A stretch of DNA of 64,000 nt from Flavobacteriaceae bacterium (GTDB lineage: Bacteria; Bacteroidota; Bacteroidia; Flavobacteriales; Flavobacteriaceae): NCBI GenBank assembly GCA_018669795.1, contig JABHSQ010000008.1, forward strand, positions 1-64,000, in the 5' to 3' direction. The position numbers and the translations under genes were made by a program. Of the stretch, positions 26,379 through 35,502 are shown in pieces. Each line of letters starts with the position of its first letter. The first letter of the stretch is position 1. Under the pieces are notes generated by a model that made no database searches, had not been told where the DNA came from, and saw only the letters and a list, made by a program, of their open reading frames with translations.

Positions 26379-29300
26379 ATGATAAAGAAAATATTTTCTA
26401 TTCTTTTTTCTACACGTTTAACTGCTGTTTTATTTATTGTTTTTGCAGCTGCAATGGCAACAGGAACATTTTTAGATGCCTCTGCTGAAACTTCTCCAAC
26501 ACCTTACACTAGAGAGTTGGTTTATAATGCTTGGTGGTTTGAAGCAATAATGGTAATGTTTATGATTAACTTCATAGGCAATATAGGTAAGTATCGCTTA
26601 TTTAGAAAAGAAAAATGGGCAACATTAACACTGCATTTAGCATTTATTTTAATTATTATAGGCGCTTTTATTACCAGATATATAAGTTTTGAAGGTGTGA
26701 TGCATATTCGTGAGGGTGCTACTGAAAATACCATGCTTTCTTCAGATGCCTATATAACAACTTTTATTGATGGAGATTATGAAGTTGACGGTGTTCAGCA
26801 AAGGCGAACTATATCACCAATTCTTGTAAGGTTATCTGAAAAATTAAATAACTATTTTGAAATAAATTCCGATTATAATGGCCAAGAAGTAACCATTAAA
26901 TATAAAGATTATATAAATAATGCCAAAGAAAGTGTTATTCCTGCTGAAGGAGGTAAAAATTATTTAAAGTTAGTAGAGGCAAGTGATGGAGAGCGTCATG
27001 ATCATTGGATAGGTGAAGGGGAGGTTTTAAATATTCATAATGTATTAGTTTCCTTTAATAACCAAACCGAAGGAGCTATCAATTTAATTTATAATGATGG
27101 AATCTATTCAATTGCTTCTCCCTTTGGAGGCGAATGGATGCGCATGGCTGATAAAAAGAAAGGTGAATTATTAAGTGACTCGATTCAGCCTTTAAATTTA
27201 CGATCTCTTTACCAAGTTGCAAACATGTCTTTTGTAATACCTGATCCTGTTATGCCAGGCGATTTTGGTATTGTTAAAGCACCTAAAGATGAACCCACTA
27301 ATATGAGTGCTATTACTTTTGAAATAAGTTCAAATGGAGAGTCTGAAACAGTATATGTACTTGGTGGAAAAGGAGTAACTAAAAGCCCAGTAGTTACTGA
27401 ATTAGCCGGACTTAAGATTTATTTAGCTTATGGTTCAAAAGAATATAAACTTCCATTTAGTATAACATTAAATGATTTTATAGCTGATAAATATCCTGGC
27501 ACTCTAAAAAATTATTCAGCATTTAAAAGTAAGGTTACCGTAAATAAAAGTGATACTGAATTCTATGATTACGATATATTTATGAACAATATATTAGACG
27601 AGCAAGGCTATCGCTTATTTCAATCTTCTTTTGATGGAGATGAAAAAGGAACCATACTTTCAGTTAACCATGATTTTTGGGGTACTTGGATTACTTACAT
27701 TGGTTATACCCTATTATACTTTGGTTTAATGGCTATTTTATTTGATAAAAATACTCGTTTTGCAGATTTAAAAAGAATGCTTGAAAAAGTAAAAAAGAAA
27801 AAAACAGCTTTAATTACCATGCTACTGGTGTTAATTTCTTTTACTGGGTTTACGCAAAATGAAAATTCACATAGGACTAAAATTTCAAAAGAAAAGTTAG
27901 ATTCAATTATTGTTGCGAATGCAGTTAGTAAAGAACACGCAGCTAAATTTGGCCATTTGGTAATTCAAGATGATGGTAGAATGAAACCAGTAAATACTTT
28001 TGCTAGTGAATTATTAAGAAAGATTAGTAGAAAAAACTCTTATGCTGGACTTGATGCGAATCAAGTTTTTGTTTCAATGGTTGAGTTTCCGAGATTATGG
28101 TTGGAGGTACCTATCATGTCTTTAAAGTGGCAGAATGATAGTATTAGAGAAATCATAGGCATTAATAAAGGTGTTAGTCGTTTCTCATTAATGGATTTAA
28201 TTGCTGAAAATGGAAATAATAAATTAGGACCCTATATTGAAGAAGCATCTAAAACTATCAATAAAAATCAGTTTCAAAAAGATTTCATGAAAGCATATGA
28301 AAACTTTTACTTATTAAATCAAGCGCTAAGTGGTAGTATGTTTAAAATTTTCCCAATTCAGGACGATGAGAACAACCGTTGGGTTTCCTATCCAGAATTG
28401 ACCGAGGTAAATTATAGTAAAAAGGATTCTGCCATTGCTAAAAATATACTTCCTTATTATTTTGAAACATTGCGAGAAGCTAGAAAAAATGGGAATTACA
28501 ATACTGCAGATGATTTATTAGAAGGAATTACAAAGTTTCAAAACAAATTTGGAGCAAGTGTGATGCCTACAGAGAATAAAGTAAATGCTGAAGTATTATA
28601 TAACAAAGTGGATATATTTAATCGATTGTACAAATATTTTGCAGTGGTTGGAATACTAATGTTTGCTTTTATAATTCTTCAAATTTTTAAAGAAAATAAA
28701 AATATTAATGCGATTGTTAAGTTTTTTAAATACTCCATTTGGATCTTATTTGTTTTACTTACATTAGGATTAATAGCAAGGTGGTATATAAGTGGACATG
28801 CTCCATGGAGTGATGCGTATGAATCTATTATTTATGTAGGTTGGGCTACCGTATTTTTTGGTTTGGCATTGGGTAAAAAAAGTTATTTAACCATTGCATC
28901 TACCGCATTTGTCGCAGCTATTATATTGTGGGTAGCTCATGAAAACTGGATAGATCCTGCTATTTCTAATTTACAGCCTGTTTTGGATAGCTACTGGTTA
29001 ATGATTCACGTTGCAGTTATAGTAGGTAGTTATGGTCCTCTTACACTGGGTATGATTTTAGGATTGACTTCGTTACTTTTAATGGTGCTTACCAATAAAA
29101 AGAATTTCAAAAAAATGAAATTAAATATTAAAGAGCTTTCAATTATTTCTGAAATGGCTTTAACAGTAGGATTAGTTATGCTTACTATAGGAAATTTTTT
29201 AGGTGGTCAATGGGCTAATGAAAGCTGGGGACGATATTGGGGCTGGGACCCTAAAGAAACTTGGGCATTGATTAGTATTATGATTTATGCTTTTGTTATT

Positions 29301-29543
29301 CACATGCATTTGGTACCAGGTTTAAGAGGTAAATGGACTTTTAACTTTGCTTCTGTAGTGGCGTATGCATCTATTATGATGACTTATTTTGGTGTAAACT
29401 TCTATTTAACAGGATTGCATTCTTATGCAAGTGGTGATGTACCAGTTACTCCTAGTTTTGTTTGGTATTTTACAGCTTTTGTTTTTGTATTGAGTGCAGT
29501 AGCATATATCAATTACAAAAAGTATTTTATAAAACAAGGATAA
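26379..29543 (+). CDS. ccsA: Cytochrome c biogenesis protein CcsBA (ResB-CcsA fusion)
   Basis: 1,054 residues. System II cytochrome c synthase, which exports haem and attaches it to apocytochromes outside the inner membrane. The N-terminal ResB/CcsB half has helices near 10-35, 50-75 and 80-105, a large periplasmic domain, and a helix near 440-465. A linker (about 470-750) follows, then the CcsA half with about eight helices. It has the tryptophan-rich haem-binding WWD motif (WGRYWGWDPKETWALI, near 955) and conserved His in SGHAPWSDAYES, HENW and MIHV. Full length for a Bacteroidota fusion. The stop lies inside a strong bidirectional terminator. Confidence 0.93.
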   Translation: MIKKIFSILFSTRLTAVLFIVFAAAMATGTFLDASAETSPTPYTRELVYNAWWFEAIMVMFMINFIGNIGKYRLFRKEKWATLTLHLAFILIIIGAFITRYISFEGVMHIREGATENTMLSSDAYITTFIDGDYEVDGVQQRRTISPILVRLSEKLNNYFEINSDYNGQEVTIKYKDYINNAKESVIPAEGGKNYLKLVEASDGERHDHWIGEGEVLNIHNVLVSFNNQTEGAINLIYNDGIYSIASPFGGEWMRMADKKKGELLSDSIQPLNLRSLYQVANMSFVIPDPVMPGDFGIVKAPKDEPTNMSAITFEISSNGESETVYVLGGKGVTKSPVVTELAGLKIYLAYGSKEYKLPFSITLNDFIADKYPGTLKNYSAFKSKVTVNKSDTEFYDYDIFMNNILDEQGYRLFQSSFDGDEKGTILSVNHDFWGTWITYIGYTLLYFGLMAILFDKNTRFADLKRMLEKVKKKKTALITMLLVLISFTGFTQNENSHRTKISKEKLDSIIVANAVSKEHAAKFGHLVIQDDGRMKPVNTFASELLRKISRKNSYAGLDANQVFVSMVEFPRLWLEVPIMSLKWQNDSIREIIGINKGVSRFSLMDLIAENGNNKLGPYIEEASKTINKNQFQKDFMKAYENFYLLNQALSGSMFKIFPIQDDENNRWVSYPELTEVNYSKKDSAIAKNILPYYFETLREARKNGNYNTADDLLEGITKFQNKFGASVMPTENKVNAEVLYNKVDIFNRLYKYFAVVGILMFAFIILQIFKENKNINAIVKFFKYSIWILFVLLTLGLIARWYISGHAPWSDAYESIIYVGWATVFFGLALGKKSYLTIASTAFVAAIILWVAHENWIDPAISNLQPVLDSYWLMIHVAVIVGSYGPLTLGMILGLTSLLLMVLTNKKNFKKMKLNIKELSIISEMALTVGLVMLTIGNFLGGQWANESWGRYWGWDPKETWALISIMIYAFVIHMHLVPGLRGKWTFNFASVVAYASIMMTYFGVNFYLTGLHSYASGDVPVTPSFVWYFTAFVFVLSAVAYINYKKYFIKQG

Positions 29544-29569
29544 GCTTTAAAAAAACTTATCCTTGTTTT
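29531..29569. terminator. Bidirectional terminator between ccsBA and fumC
   Basis: A perfect 14-bp inverted repeat, AAAACAAGGATAAG (29531-29544) and CTTATCCTTGTTTT (29556-29569), with an 11-base loop, flanked by A/T runs. The left arm includes the end of ccsBA. It can serve both convergent genes. Confidence 0.8.
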
Positions 29570-29598
29570 AAAATGTATTAGAATATTTAATATAAATA

Positions 29599-30990
29599 CT
29601 AATTTCCTACCATATCTTCAGGTTTTACCCATAAATCAAATTCCTCTTCAGTAACATAACCCAATCTAACTGCTTCTATTTTTAATGTAGTACCATTTTT
29701 ATGAGCTGTATTAGCTATTTCTGCAGCTTTATAATAACCAATCTTAGTGTTCAGTGAGGTAACTAACATTAACGAATTGTTTAATTGTTTTTTGATGATT
29801 TCAAGATTTGGTTCAACACCAACCACACAATTTACATCAAATGAAACACAAGCATCACCAATTAATTGTGCAGATTGCAAAAAGTTAGCAGCCATAACAG
29901 GTTTAAATACGTTTAATTCATAATGTCCTTGCATTCCTCCAACACTAATTGCCATGTCATTACCGATTACTTGTGCACAAACCATTGTTAAAGCTTCTGC
30001 TTGAGTAGGATTAACTTTTCCGGGCATAATTGATGAGCCAGGTTCATTAGCAGGAATAGTTATTTCACCAATACCACTTCTAGGTCCGCTAGCTAACAAT
30101 CGAATATCGTTTGCAATTTTATTTAAAGAAACTGCTAATTGTTTTAAAGCACCATGAGACTCTACAATTGCATCTTGAGCTGCTAATGCTTCAAATTTAT
30201 TTTTAGCAGTTATAAAGGGTAAGTTCGTAAACTTTGCAATATAAGCAGCAACATTTTCTGGATACCCCTTAGGAGTATTTATACCAGTACCAACTGCTGT
30301 AGCACCTAAAGCCAATTCTGATAGGTGTGATAAGGTATTTTTCAAAGCGCTAATTCCATGTTCAAGTTGAGAGGCATATCCACTAAATTCTTGTCCTAAA
30401 GTAATTGGAGTAGCATCCATTAAGTGGGTTCGTCCAATTTTAACTACATCTTTGAAATCTTTTGATTTTTTATATAAAGTATTGTGTAATTGTTTAACAC
30501 CTGGAATCGTAACTTCAATTAATTTTTTATAAGCAGCAATGTGCATTCCAGTTGGGAAAGTATCATTAGAAGATTGAGACATATTTACATCGTCATTGGG
30601 AAGTAATGTTTTTTCACCTTCTCCGACGATCTTACCAGCTAATTGATGTGCACGGTTTGCAATAACTTCATTTAAATTCATATTACTTTGAGTTCCACTA
30701 CCAGTCTGCCAAATAACTAATGGAAATTGATCGTCATGCATACCGGTCAATATTTCATCACAAACTGCAGCAATTAAGTCTCTTTTTTCTTCTGAAAGAA
30801 CTCCTAATTCACAATTGCTATAGGCAGCAGATTTTTTTAAATATGCAAAGCCATATATTATTTCTAAAGGCATTGAAGCTGTGGCTCCAATTCTAAAATT
30901 ATTACGAGATCGCTCTGTTTGAGCACCCCAGAGTTTGTCGGAAGGGACTTTTACATCTCCTAAAGTATCTTTTTCAATTCTGTAGATCAT
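29599..30990 (-). CDS. fumC: Class II fumarate hydratase
   Basis: 463 residues, typical of homotetrameric, iron-independent fumarase in the TCA cycle. The superfamily signature [13 protein letters not shown] is present with its catalytic Ser loop, as are [30 protein letters not shown] and [11 protein letters not shown]. The start is ATG 30990. A TACCTTTG box at 31012-31019 with a GTTG 20 bp upstream fits a promoter. Confidence 0.96.
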   Translation of the reverse strand: MIYRIEKDTLGDVKVPSDKLWGAQTERSRNNFRIGATASMPLEIIYGFAYLKKSAAYSNCELGVLSEEKRDLIAAVCDEILTGMHDDQFPLVIWQTGSGTQSNMNLNEVIANRAHQLAGKIVGEGEKTLLPNDDVNMSQSSNDTFPTGMHIAAYKKLIEVTIPGVKQLHNTLYKKSKDFKDVVKIGRTHLMDATPITLGQEFSGYASQLEHGISALKNTLSHLSELALGATAVGTGINTPKGYPENVAAYIAKFTNLPFITAKNKFEALAAQDAIVESHGALKQLAVSLNKIANDIRLLASGPRSGIGEITIPANEPGSSIMPGKVNPTQAEALTMVCAQVIGNDMAISVGGMQGHYELNVFKPVMAANFLQSAQLIGDACVSFDVNCVVGVEPNLEIIKKQLNNSLMLVTSLNTKIGYYKAAEIANTAHKNGTTLKIEAVRLGYVTEEEFDLWVKPEDMVGN

Positions 30991-31011
30991 AATATAGTAT
31001 TTGAAGAGTTA

Positions 31012-31019
31012 CAAAGGTA
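31012..31019 (-). promoter_or_regulatory. Bacteroidota-type -7 box upstream of fumC
   Basis: Minus strand TACCTTTG, a full match to TAnnTTTG, 21 bp before the fumC ATG, with GTTG about 20 bp further upstream as a -33 candidate. Confidence 0.45.
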
Positions 31020-31106
31020 AGCAAATGGCTAATTTTACTCAACTAAAATTGTTTATTTCCTGTTAATAATTTACAATATTTATTATTTTTTTTCAAAAAA
31101 GCATGG

Positions 31107-31114
31107 TATATTTG
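31107..31114 (+). promoter_or_regulatory. Bacteroidota-type -7 box upstream of the 55-residue membrane gene
   Basis: TATATTTG is a full match to TAnnTTTG and lies 26 bp before the ATG at 31141. It supports the small gene as a separate transcription unit. Confidence 0.45.
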
Positions 31115-31140
31115 AACCGTTATATAAAACACTCTTTATT

Positions 31141-31308
31141 ATGTTTGATTTTGACCAATACTTAGGTTTCTTAGCATTTTTAACTATTGTAACAATTGGG
31201 TTTTGGTTAATGATATTTTTAGTATCCATACTTCCTTACTGGATTGGTGGTGCATTATTAGAAAGGTGGAAATTAAGCCGTGAAGCTAAAAGAAAAGAAA
31301 AGAATTAA
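31141..31308 (+). CDS. 55-residue single-helix membrane protein
   Basis: ATG 31141 to TAA 31308. The N terminus is MFDFDQYLGFLAF, followed by a long hydrophobic helix (about residues 8-40) and a very basic tail (RWKLSREAKRKEKN). A perfect -7 box lies upstream at 31107 and a strong terminator directly downstream at 31326, so this is a complete monocistronic unit. The basic C-terminal tail suggests that end is cytoplasmic. No family is recognised and no function can be given. Confidence 0.75.
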   Translation: MFDFDQYLGFLAFLTIVTIGFWLMIFLVSILPYWIGGALLERWKLSREAKRKEKN

Positions 31309-31325
31309 AGTTTAATAGTATATAT

Positions 31326-31362
31326 AAAAAAAGGGTTGTGATTATTTCACATCCCTTTTTTT
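31326..31362. terminator. Bidirectional terminator between the small membrane gene and arsC-like gene
   Basis: AAAAAAGGGTTGTGA and TCACATCCCTTTTTT form a 15-bp stem with one mismatch around a short loop. It has A and T runs on either side, so it can stop transcription from both the 55-residue gene and the convergent arsC-like gene. Confidence 0.8.
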
Positions 31363-31373
31363 ATGGCATTTAA

Positions 31374-31715
31374 TTATAAAATAGCTTGAATAGCTTCCAT
31401 AGGTCTTCCGATAGCTGCTTTATTTCCATTTACAACAATTGGTCGTTCAATTAATTTTGGATACTTTACCATAGCTTTAATAACTTCAGTATTCGATAAT
31501 TCTTTCCCTTTATAATGTTCCTTCCATTCGGGTTCATTTTTGCGAACTAGTTCTATTGGTTTAATCTTTAATAACCGAATTACTTCTGATAAAGTATTTT
31601 CGGTAAAGAGCTCTTTGGTATAGTTTATTATGTGTGGGTGTATATTTAAACTTTCAAGCATTGAGCAACAAATTCTTGATTTATTACATCGAGGATTATG
31701 GTATATAGATATCAT
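31374..31715 (-). CDS. ArsC family (glutaredoxin-like arsenate reductase) protein
   Basis: 113 residues, the ArsC/Spx fold. It has the single active Cys in HNPRCNKSR (Cys10), the RKNEPEWKE region with the conserved Arg near 60, and the C-terminal RPIVVNGNKAAIGRP containing the substrate Arg pair. Family members reduce arsenate with glutathione or glutaredoxin. No ars operon genes surround it, so a general thiol-redox role is equally possible. It lies 6 bp after the helical hypothetical gene. Confidence 0.9.
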   Translation of the reverse strand: MISIYHNPRCNKSRICCSMLESLNIHPHIINYTKELFTENTLSEVIRLLKIKPIELVRKNEPEWKEHYKGKELSNTEVIKAMVKYPKLIERPIVVNGNKAAIGRPMEAIQAIL

Positions 31716-31721
31716 AATTGT

Positions 31722-32201
31722 TTAATTATTGGTTAATCTATCAATCTCTTGTTGATAATCATATTGTAAATCCTCATGTAGTAATGAAATTTTTTTTTCT
31801 ACAAAATCCATATTCCTTTGAAACAAATTAGCCAAGGCTTTACTCTTAAATATAGAAGGATAAAATTGCTTTAACTTTTTTGAAAAGTAGAGTAGGAGTT
31901 CAACTTCCGTTTCTTTATTTTGTGAATAACGAATGTATTTTTTTAAAAGTCTTAGTATTTTTCGAATACTTTTTCTCATGTAAAAATAGCTGTCTGTATT
32001 TATGGAATCAAATTCAACATCGATTGTTCTTTGGATACTTTCGATGTATTTTTCTTCATCTGAAATTTCAAATAATAAATAAGTTAATAGTTCTTTGTTT
32101 TCTTTCTTAAAGCGAGATAAACGAAGGCAAATTTCTAATAACTCACTATGAGATTTGTAATTTAGTTCTGTTTTTACTTCTTTTAAAGTTGCAGCTTTCA
32201 T
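31722..32201 (-). CDS. Helical protein of unknown function
   Basis: About 159 residues from ATG 32201. A TTG three codons upstream is an alternative, but it falls inside a TATCTTTG promoter-like box (32208-32215). The sequence is almost entirely charged and predicted alpha-helical (SHSELLEICLRLSRFKKENKELL at the start; Lys/Leu-rich throughout). No signal peptide, membrane helix or catalytic motif is visible. It lies between an rRNA methyltransferase and the arsC-like gene on one strand. No family recognised. Confidence 0.75.
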   Translation of the reverse strand: MKAATLKEVKTELNYKSHSELLEICLRLSRFKKENKELLTYLLFEISDEEKYIESIQRTIDVEFDSINTDSYFYMRKSIRKILRLLKKYIRYSQNKETEVELLLYFSKKLKQFYPSIFKSKALANLFQRNMDFVEKKISLLHEDLQYDYQQEIDRLTNN

Positions 32202-32224
32202 GTATTGCAAAGATAATTGTTTAA

Positions 32225-33088
32225 TTAATAAACTCTAGTCAACTCACCATATTCTAATATCTTTCCGGTTGTTGTTTTTAATGAAAGTTTTTTAATGTCG
32301 ATATTTTTTGACGGAAAATACGTTTGAACTGTATTTCTAATAAGTTCTTCTTTTAGTTTTGGAGAATAGGTATTAATAATCAAAAATCCTTTTTTACTTA
32401 ATAATTCACTTGCTATTTCAACCAGTTCAGGAAATTTTGTCTCTATTTTCCATCTTTCTTTTTTAATACCTATTCCAAATGCTGGTGGGTCCATGATAAT
32501 ACCATCATATTTTTTACCTCTTTTTACTTCTTTTTTTGCAAACTTTAAAGCGTCATCTAGAACCCAATGAATTCCTTCTTGTTTGGAACTTTCCATATTG
32601 TTTTTGGCCCAAGTAATAATTTGTTTTACGGAGTCGCAATGATAAACATCACTATTTTTAGAATTTGCTATTAAAGAAGCTCCTCCAGTATATGCAAAGA
32701 GATTTAAAAACTTAGAGTTATTAGAAAGATGATTACTAATAAACTCCCAATTAATCTGTTGTTCAGGGAATATACCAAGGTGCTTAAATTTTGTTAAACG
32801 CAAGTTAAACACACATTTATTAAAAGAAATTTGCCAATTTTCAACTTTATTATTATTAAAAACAGGAAAATTTTTTTTTAACGAACTCCAAACTCCCGTA
32901 TTGGTTGTTAATTCAACAAACTCGTAATGTGCTTTTTGATTCCATTCCTTTAAAGGAAGTACAGGCTTAAAGTAAGCATTTCGATCAGGGCGAATGGTTA
33001 TAATAGTTCCCCAACGTTCTAATTTTTTGTTATCACCAGCATCAATTAATTCATAATCTGCCCATTGATTGCTGTAAATACGTTTCAT
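32225..33088 (-). CDS. Class I SAM-dependent rRNA methyltransferase, RlmI-like without PUA domain
   Basis: 287 residues. A short N-terminal domain precedes a Rossmann methyltransferase with motif I LNLFAYTGGASL (near 138) and motif IV IIMDPPAFGIG (near 200). These match the catalytic domain of RlmI and related m5C RNA methyltransferases. The PUA domain of RlmI (396 residues in E. coli) is missing, as is usual in this Bacteroidota family. The exact RNA target is unknown. Confidence 0.85.
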   Translation of the reverse strand: MKRIYSNQWADYELIDAGDNKKLERWGTIITIRPDRNAYFKPVLPLKEWNQKAHYEFVELTTNTGVWSSLKKNFPVFNNNKVENWQISFNKCVFNLRLTKFKHLGIFPEQQINWEFISNHLSNNSKFLNLFAYTGGASLIANSKNSDVYHCDSVKQIITWAKNNMESSKQEGIHWVLDDALKFAKKEVKRGKKYDGIIMDPPAFGIGIKKERWKIETKFPELVEIASELLSKKGFLIINTYSPKLKEELIRNTVQTYFPSKNIDIKKLSLKTTTGKILEYGELTRVY

Positions 33089-33158
33089 TAATTTATTTCA
33101 AACGGCCTAAAGTTATTAGTATTCAAATTGAGTTTATTATCGTTAAACGTTAAATTAA

Positions 33159-34034
33159 TTAAAACTTCCAAGCAACAAATCGACTCTTCTTGCTACCTTG
33201 TGTCATATTAATTGTTTTTCGCGTCACTTTAAGTTTATCTAATTGCTTATAGATTTTGGATAAATTTTCTTTTTTTGAAACTAAAGTTGTAAACCAACCC
33301 ACTTGTGTTTTATAAGCAATACTTTGCTTGATCATTCTTTTTATAAATAATGCTTCCCCACCATTACACCAAAGTTCATTAGCTTGCCCACCAAAATTAA
33401 GAATGATTTCTTTTTTTGTTTGATAGGGTTGATCATCTTTCTCAAGATTTCTTAATTTTTTTAATGTTCCTTTACTCGCTTCTTCTTTTGAAGAATGAAA
33501 AGGCGGGTTACACATGGTGAAATCAAAATATTCTTTATCAGAAATTATTCCTTCAAAAATATTTGCATTATTATATTGTTGTCTAATTTCTATATGTTTT
33601 TTTAATTTCTCTAAACTTTTAATATTTTTTTTTGCAGAAGCAATAGCGTTAGGGTCAATATCTGCTCCAACCATATCCCAATGATAAATTTGTGCTCCTA
33701 AGATCGGATAGATACAATTAGCTCCCATTCCAACATCAAGCCCTTTGATGTTTTTTGGAGACTCATTTTCTGCTAATAAATCAGCCAAATAATGAATATA
33801 ATCAGCTCTTCCAGGAACAGGAGGACACAAGTAATGGCTCGGAATATCCCAGTCAGAAATATGATAATGATATTTTAATAATGCTTTATTTAAGTTTATC
33901 ACTGCATCACTAGATGAAAAATCTATGGTATGAGTTTGATGATCATTTATAAAAACAAAGGGTTCTAATTTTGGATGACTCTTTATTAATTCATCAAATT
34001 GGTAGGCGTCGTTATGAAGATTTTTTGAATGCAA
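33159..34034 (-). CDS. rlmF: 23S rRNA (adenine(1618)-N6)-methyltransferase RlmF
   Basis: 291 residues. RlmF methylates A1618 of 23S rRNA. The family hallmark is CNPPFHSSKEEA (the NPPF adenine methyltransferase motif IV), together with HYLCPPVPGRADYIHYLADLL and GLDVGMGANCIYP (motif I). The start is TTG 34034, giving MHSKNLHNDAY, which matches the family N terminus; no ATG is available. A TAACTTTG box at 34056-34063 supports transcription from just upstream. Confidence 0.94.
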   Translation of the reverse strand: MHSKNLHNDAYQFDELIKSHPKLEPFVFINDHQTHTIDFSSSDAVINLNKALLKYHYHISDWDIPSHYLCPPVPGRADYIHYLADLLAENESPKNIKGLDVGMGANCIYPILGAQIYHWDMVGADIDPNAIASAKKNIKSLEKLKKHIEIRQQYNNANIFEGIISDKEYFDFTMCNPPFHSSKEEASKGTLKKLRNLEKDDQPYQTKKEIILNFGGQANELWCNGGEALFIKRMIKQSIAYKTQVGWFTTLVSKKENLSKIYKQLDKLKVTRKTINMTQGSKKSRFVAWKF

Positions 34035-34055
34035 TTTATATATATTTTAGAGTTG

Positions 34056-34063
34056 CAAAGTTA
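34056..34063 (-). promoter_or_regulatory. Bacteroidota-type -7 box upstream of rlmF
   Basis: Minus strand TAACTTTG, full match to TAnnTTTG, 21 bp before the TTG start. It lies in the short region divergent from the DEAD-box helicase promoter. Confidence 0.4.
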
Positions 34064-34091
34064 CAATTAAAACATCTAACCTAAGATGTAG

Positions 34092-34121
34092 TTTAATATG
34101 CTTATTAAAGTAGTACTTTTG
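34092..34121 (+). promoter_or_regulatory. Promoter of the DEAD-box helicase at 34137
   Basis: TTTA (34092-34095), 18-bp spacer, TACTTTTG (34114-34121) matches the Bacteroidota -33/-7 pattern. Transcription would start near 34128. This excludes the ATG at 34098 and supports ATG 34137 as the start codon. Confidence 0.5.
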
Positions 34122-34136
34122 CAAAAATTTTTTAGG

Positions 34137-35483
34137 ATGAAATCTTTTTTAAGTTTTAAAATATCAAAGCAATTGCAATTCGCAATTGAAGATTTAGGAT
34201 ATGAAAATCCTACTCCAATACAATCGCAATCTTTCCCCCTTATTCAATCTGGAAAAGACATGGTAGGTATTGCCCAAACAGGTACAGGTAAAACCTTTGC
34301 ATATATGTTACCGATACTGCAAGGTCTTACTTTTTCAAATCAATTACAGCCACGAATATTAGTGATAGTACCGACTAGGGAGTTAGTAATACAAGTCGTT
34401 GAGGAGATTGAAAAATTTTCTAAATATATGACCCTTCGTGTTACTGGAGTCTATGGTGGTGTAAATATCAATCGTCAAAAAGAAGCGGTTGCTCTTGGAG
34501 CAGATGTTATTGTTGCAACACCTGGTAGGTTATATGATTTGGTTTTAAGCAGGGCTTTACAGTTAAAATCCATCAAAAAATTAGTGATTGATGAAGTAGA
34601 TGTAATGTTGGACTTAGGTTTTAGGTTTCAACTTATTAATATTTTTGAGCTATTACCGAATAGGCGACAAAATGTAATGTTTTCTGCTACTATGACAGCT
34701 GACGTTAATGAGTTGATTCATGATTTTTTTCAGGCACCTACAACAATTTCAGTAGCTGTTAGTGGCACACCTTTGGATAACATTTCGCAATATTGTTATT
34801 CAGTACCTAACTTTTATACCAAGGCTAATTTATTGAAATACCTACTTAAAGATAACGAAGTTTACAGTAAAATTTTAGTGTTTGTTTCAAATAAGAAAAG
34901 TGCCGATTTGCTTTTTGAGGAATTAGAAGGTTGTTTTACCACTGAAGTTGCGGTAATCCATTCCAACAAAACTCAAAATTATAGAATTCGTTCTATTGAA
35001 AACTTTAATGAAGATAATACCAGGATACTAGTTACTACCGATATTATGGCCCGTGGGTTGGATTTAGATTTAATTTCACACGTTATAAATTTTGATACCC
35101 CTGCATTTCCTGAAAACTATATGCATCGCATTGGTCGTACTGGTAGGGCAGAACAAGAAGGAACCTCATTATTGTTTTCAACAGAAGCAGAACAACCAAC
35201 TAAAGAAGCTATTGAAGAACTGATGGGTTTAGAGATTCCAATTATTGAAATGCCTTCAGAAATTGAAATTTCAAAAAAGCTTACCTATGATGAAGAACCT
35301 AAGCTTAAAGAGGGATACAATCCTTTAAAAGATACCGGTGAAGGAAAAGGGTTTCATGAAAAAAGTGATAAAAACAAAAAACACAACCTAGGAGGTTCTT
35401 ATAAAAGAACCATAAAAAAGAAATATAAAAAACCTAAAACTAAGGGCGATAAAAATTTCAACAAGCGAAATAAAAATAAATAA
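34137..35483 (+). CDS. DEAD-box RNA helicase with DEVD motif II and basic tail
   Basis: 448 residues from ATG 34137. It has the Q motif (NPTPIQSQ), Walker A AQTGTGKT (46-53), PTREL, TPGR, motif II DEVD (152-155) instead of DEAD, SAT (motif III), TDIMARGLD (motif V) and HRIGRTGR (motif VI). The C terminus is a Lys-rich tail of about 60 residues likely to bind RNA. Changed third residues in DEAD still permit ATPase activity in related proteins, so it is probably active. Followed after 19 bp by a RadD-like helicase. Confidence 0.92.
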   Translation: MKSFLSFKISKQLQFAIEDLGYENPTPIQSQSFPLIQSGKDMVGIAQTGTGKTFAYMLPILQGLTFSNQLQPRILVIVPTRELVIQVVEEIEKFSKYMTLRVTGVYGGVNINRQKEAVALGADVIVATPGRLYDLVLSRALQLKSIKKLVIDEVDVMLDLGFRFQLINIFELLPNRRQNVMFSATMTADVNELIHDFFQAPTTISVAVSGTPLDNISQYCYSVPNFYTKANLLKYLLKDNEVYSKILVFVSNKKSADLLFEELEGCFTTEVAVIHSNKTQNYRIRSIENFNEDNTRILVTTDIMARGLDLDLISHVINFDTPAFPENYMHRIGRTGRAEQEGTSLLFSTEAEQPTKEAIEELMGLEIPIIEMPSEIEISKKLTYDEEPKLKEGYNPLKDTGEGKGFHEKSDKNKKHNLGGSYKRTIKKKYKKPKTKGDKNFNKRNKNK

Positions 35484-35502
35484 TCAACTAATAATCATAT
35501 CA

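Noticed and set aside
34098-34136. Upstream ATG for the DEAD-box helicase
   Set aside because: It lies between the -33 and -7 promoter boxes, so it would not be transcribed; ATG 34137 fits the family N terminus.
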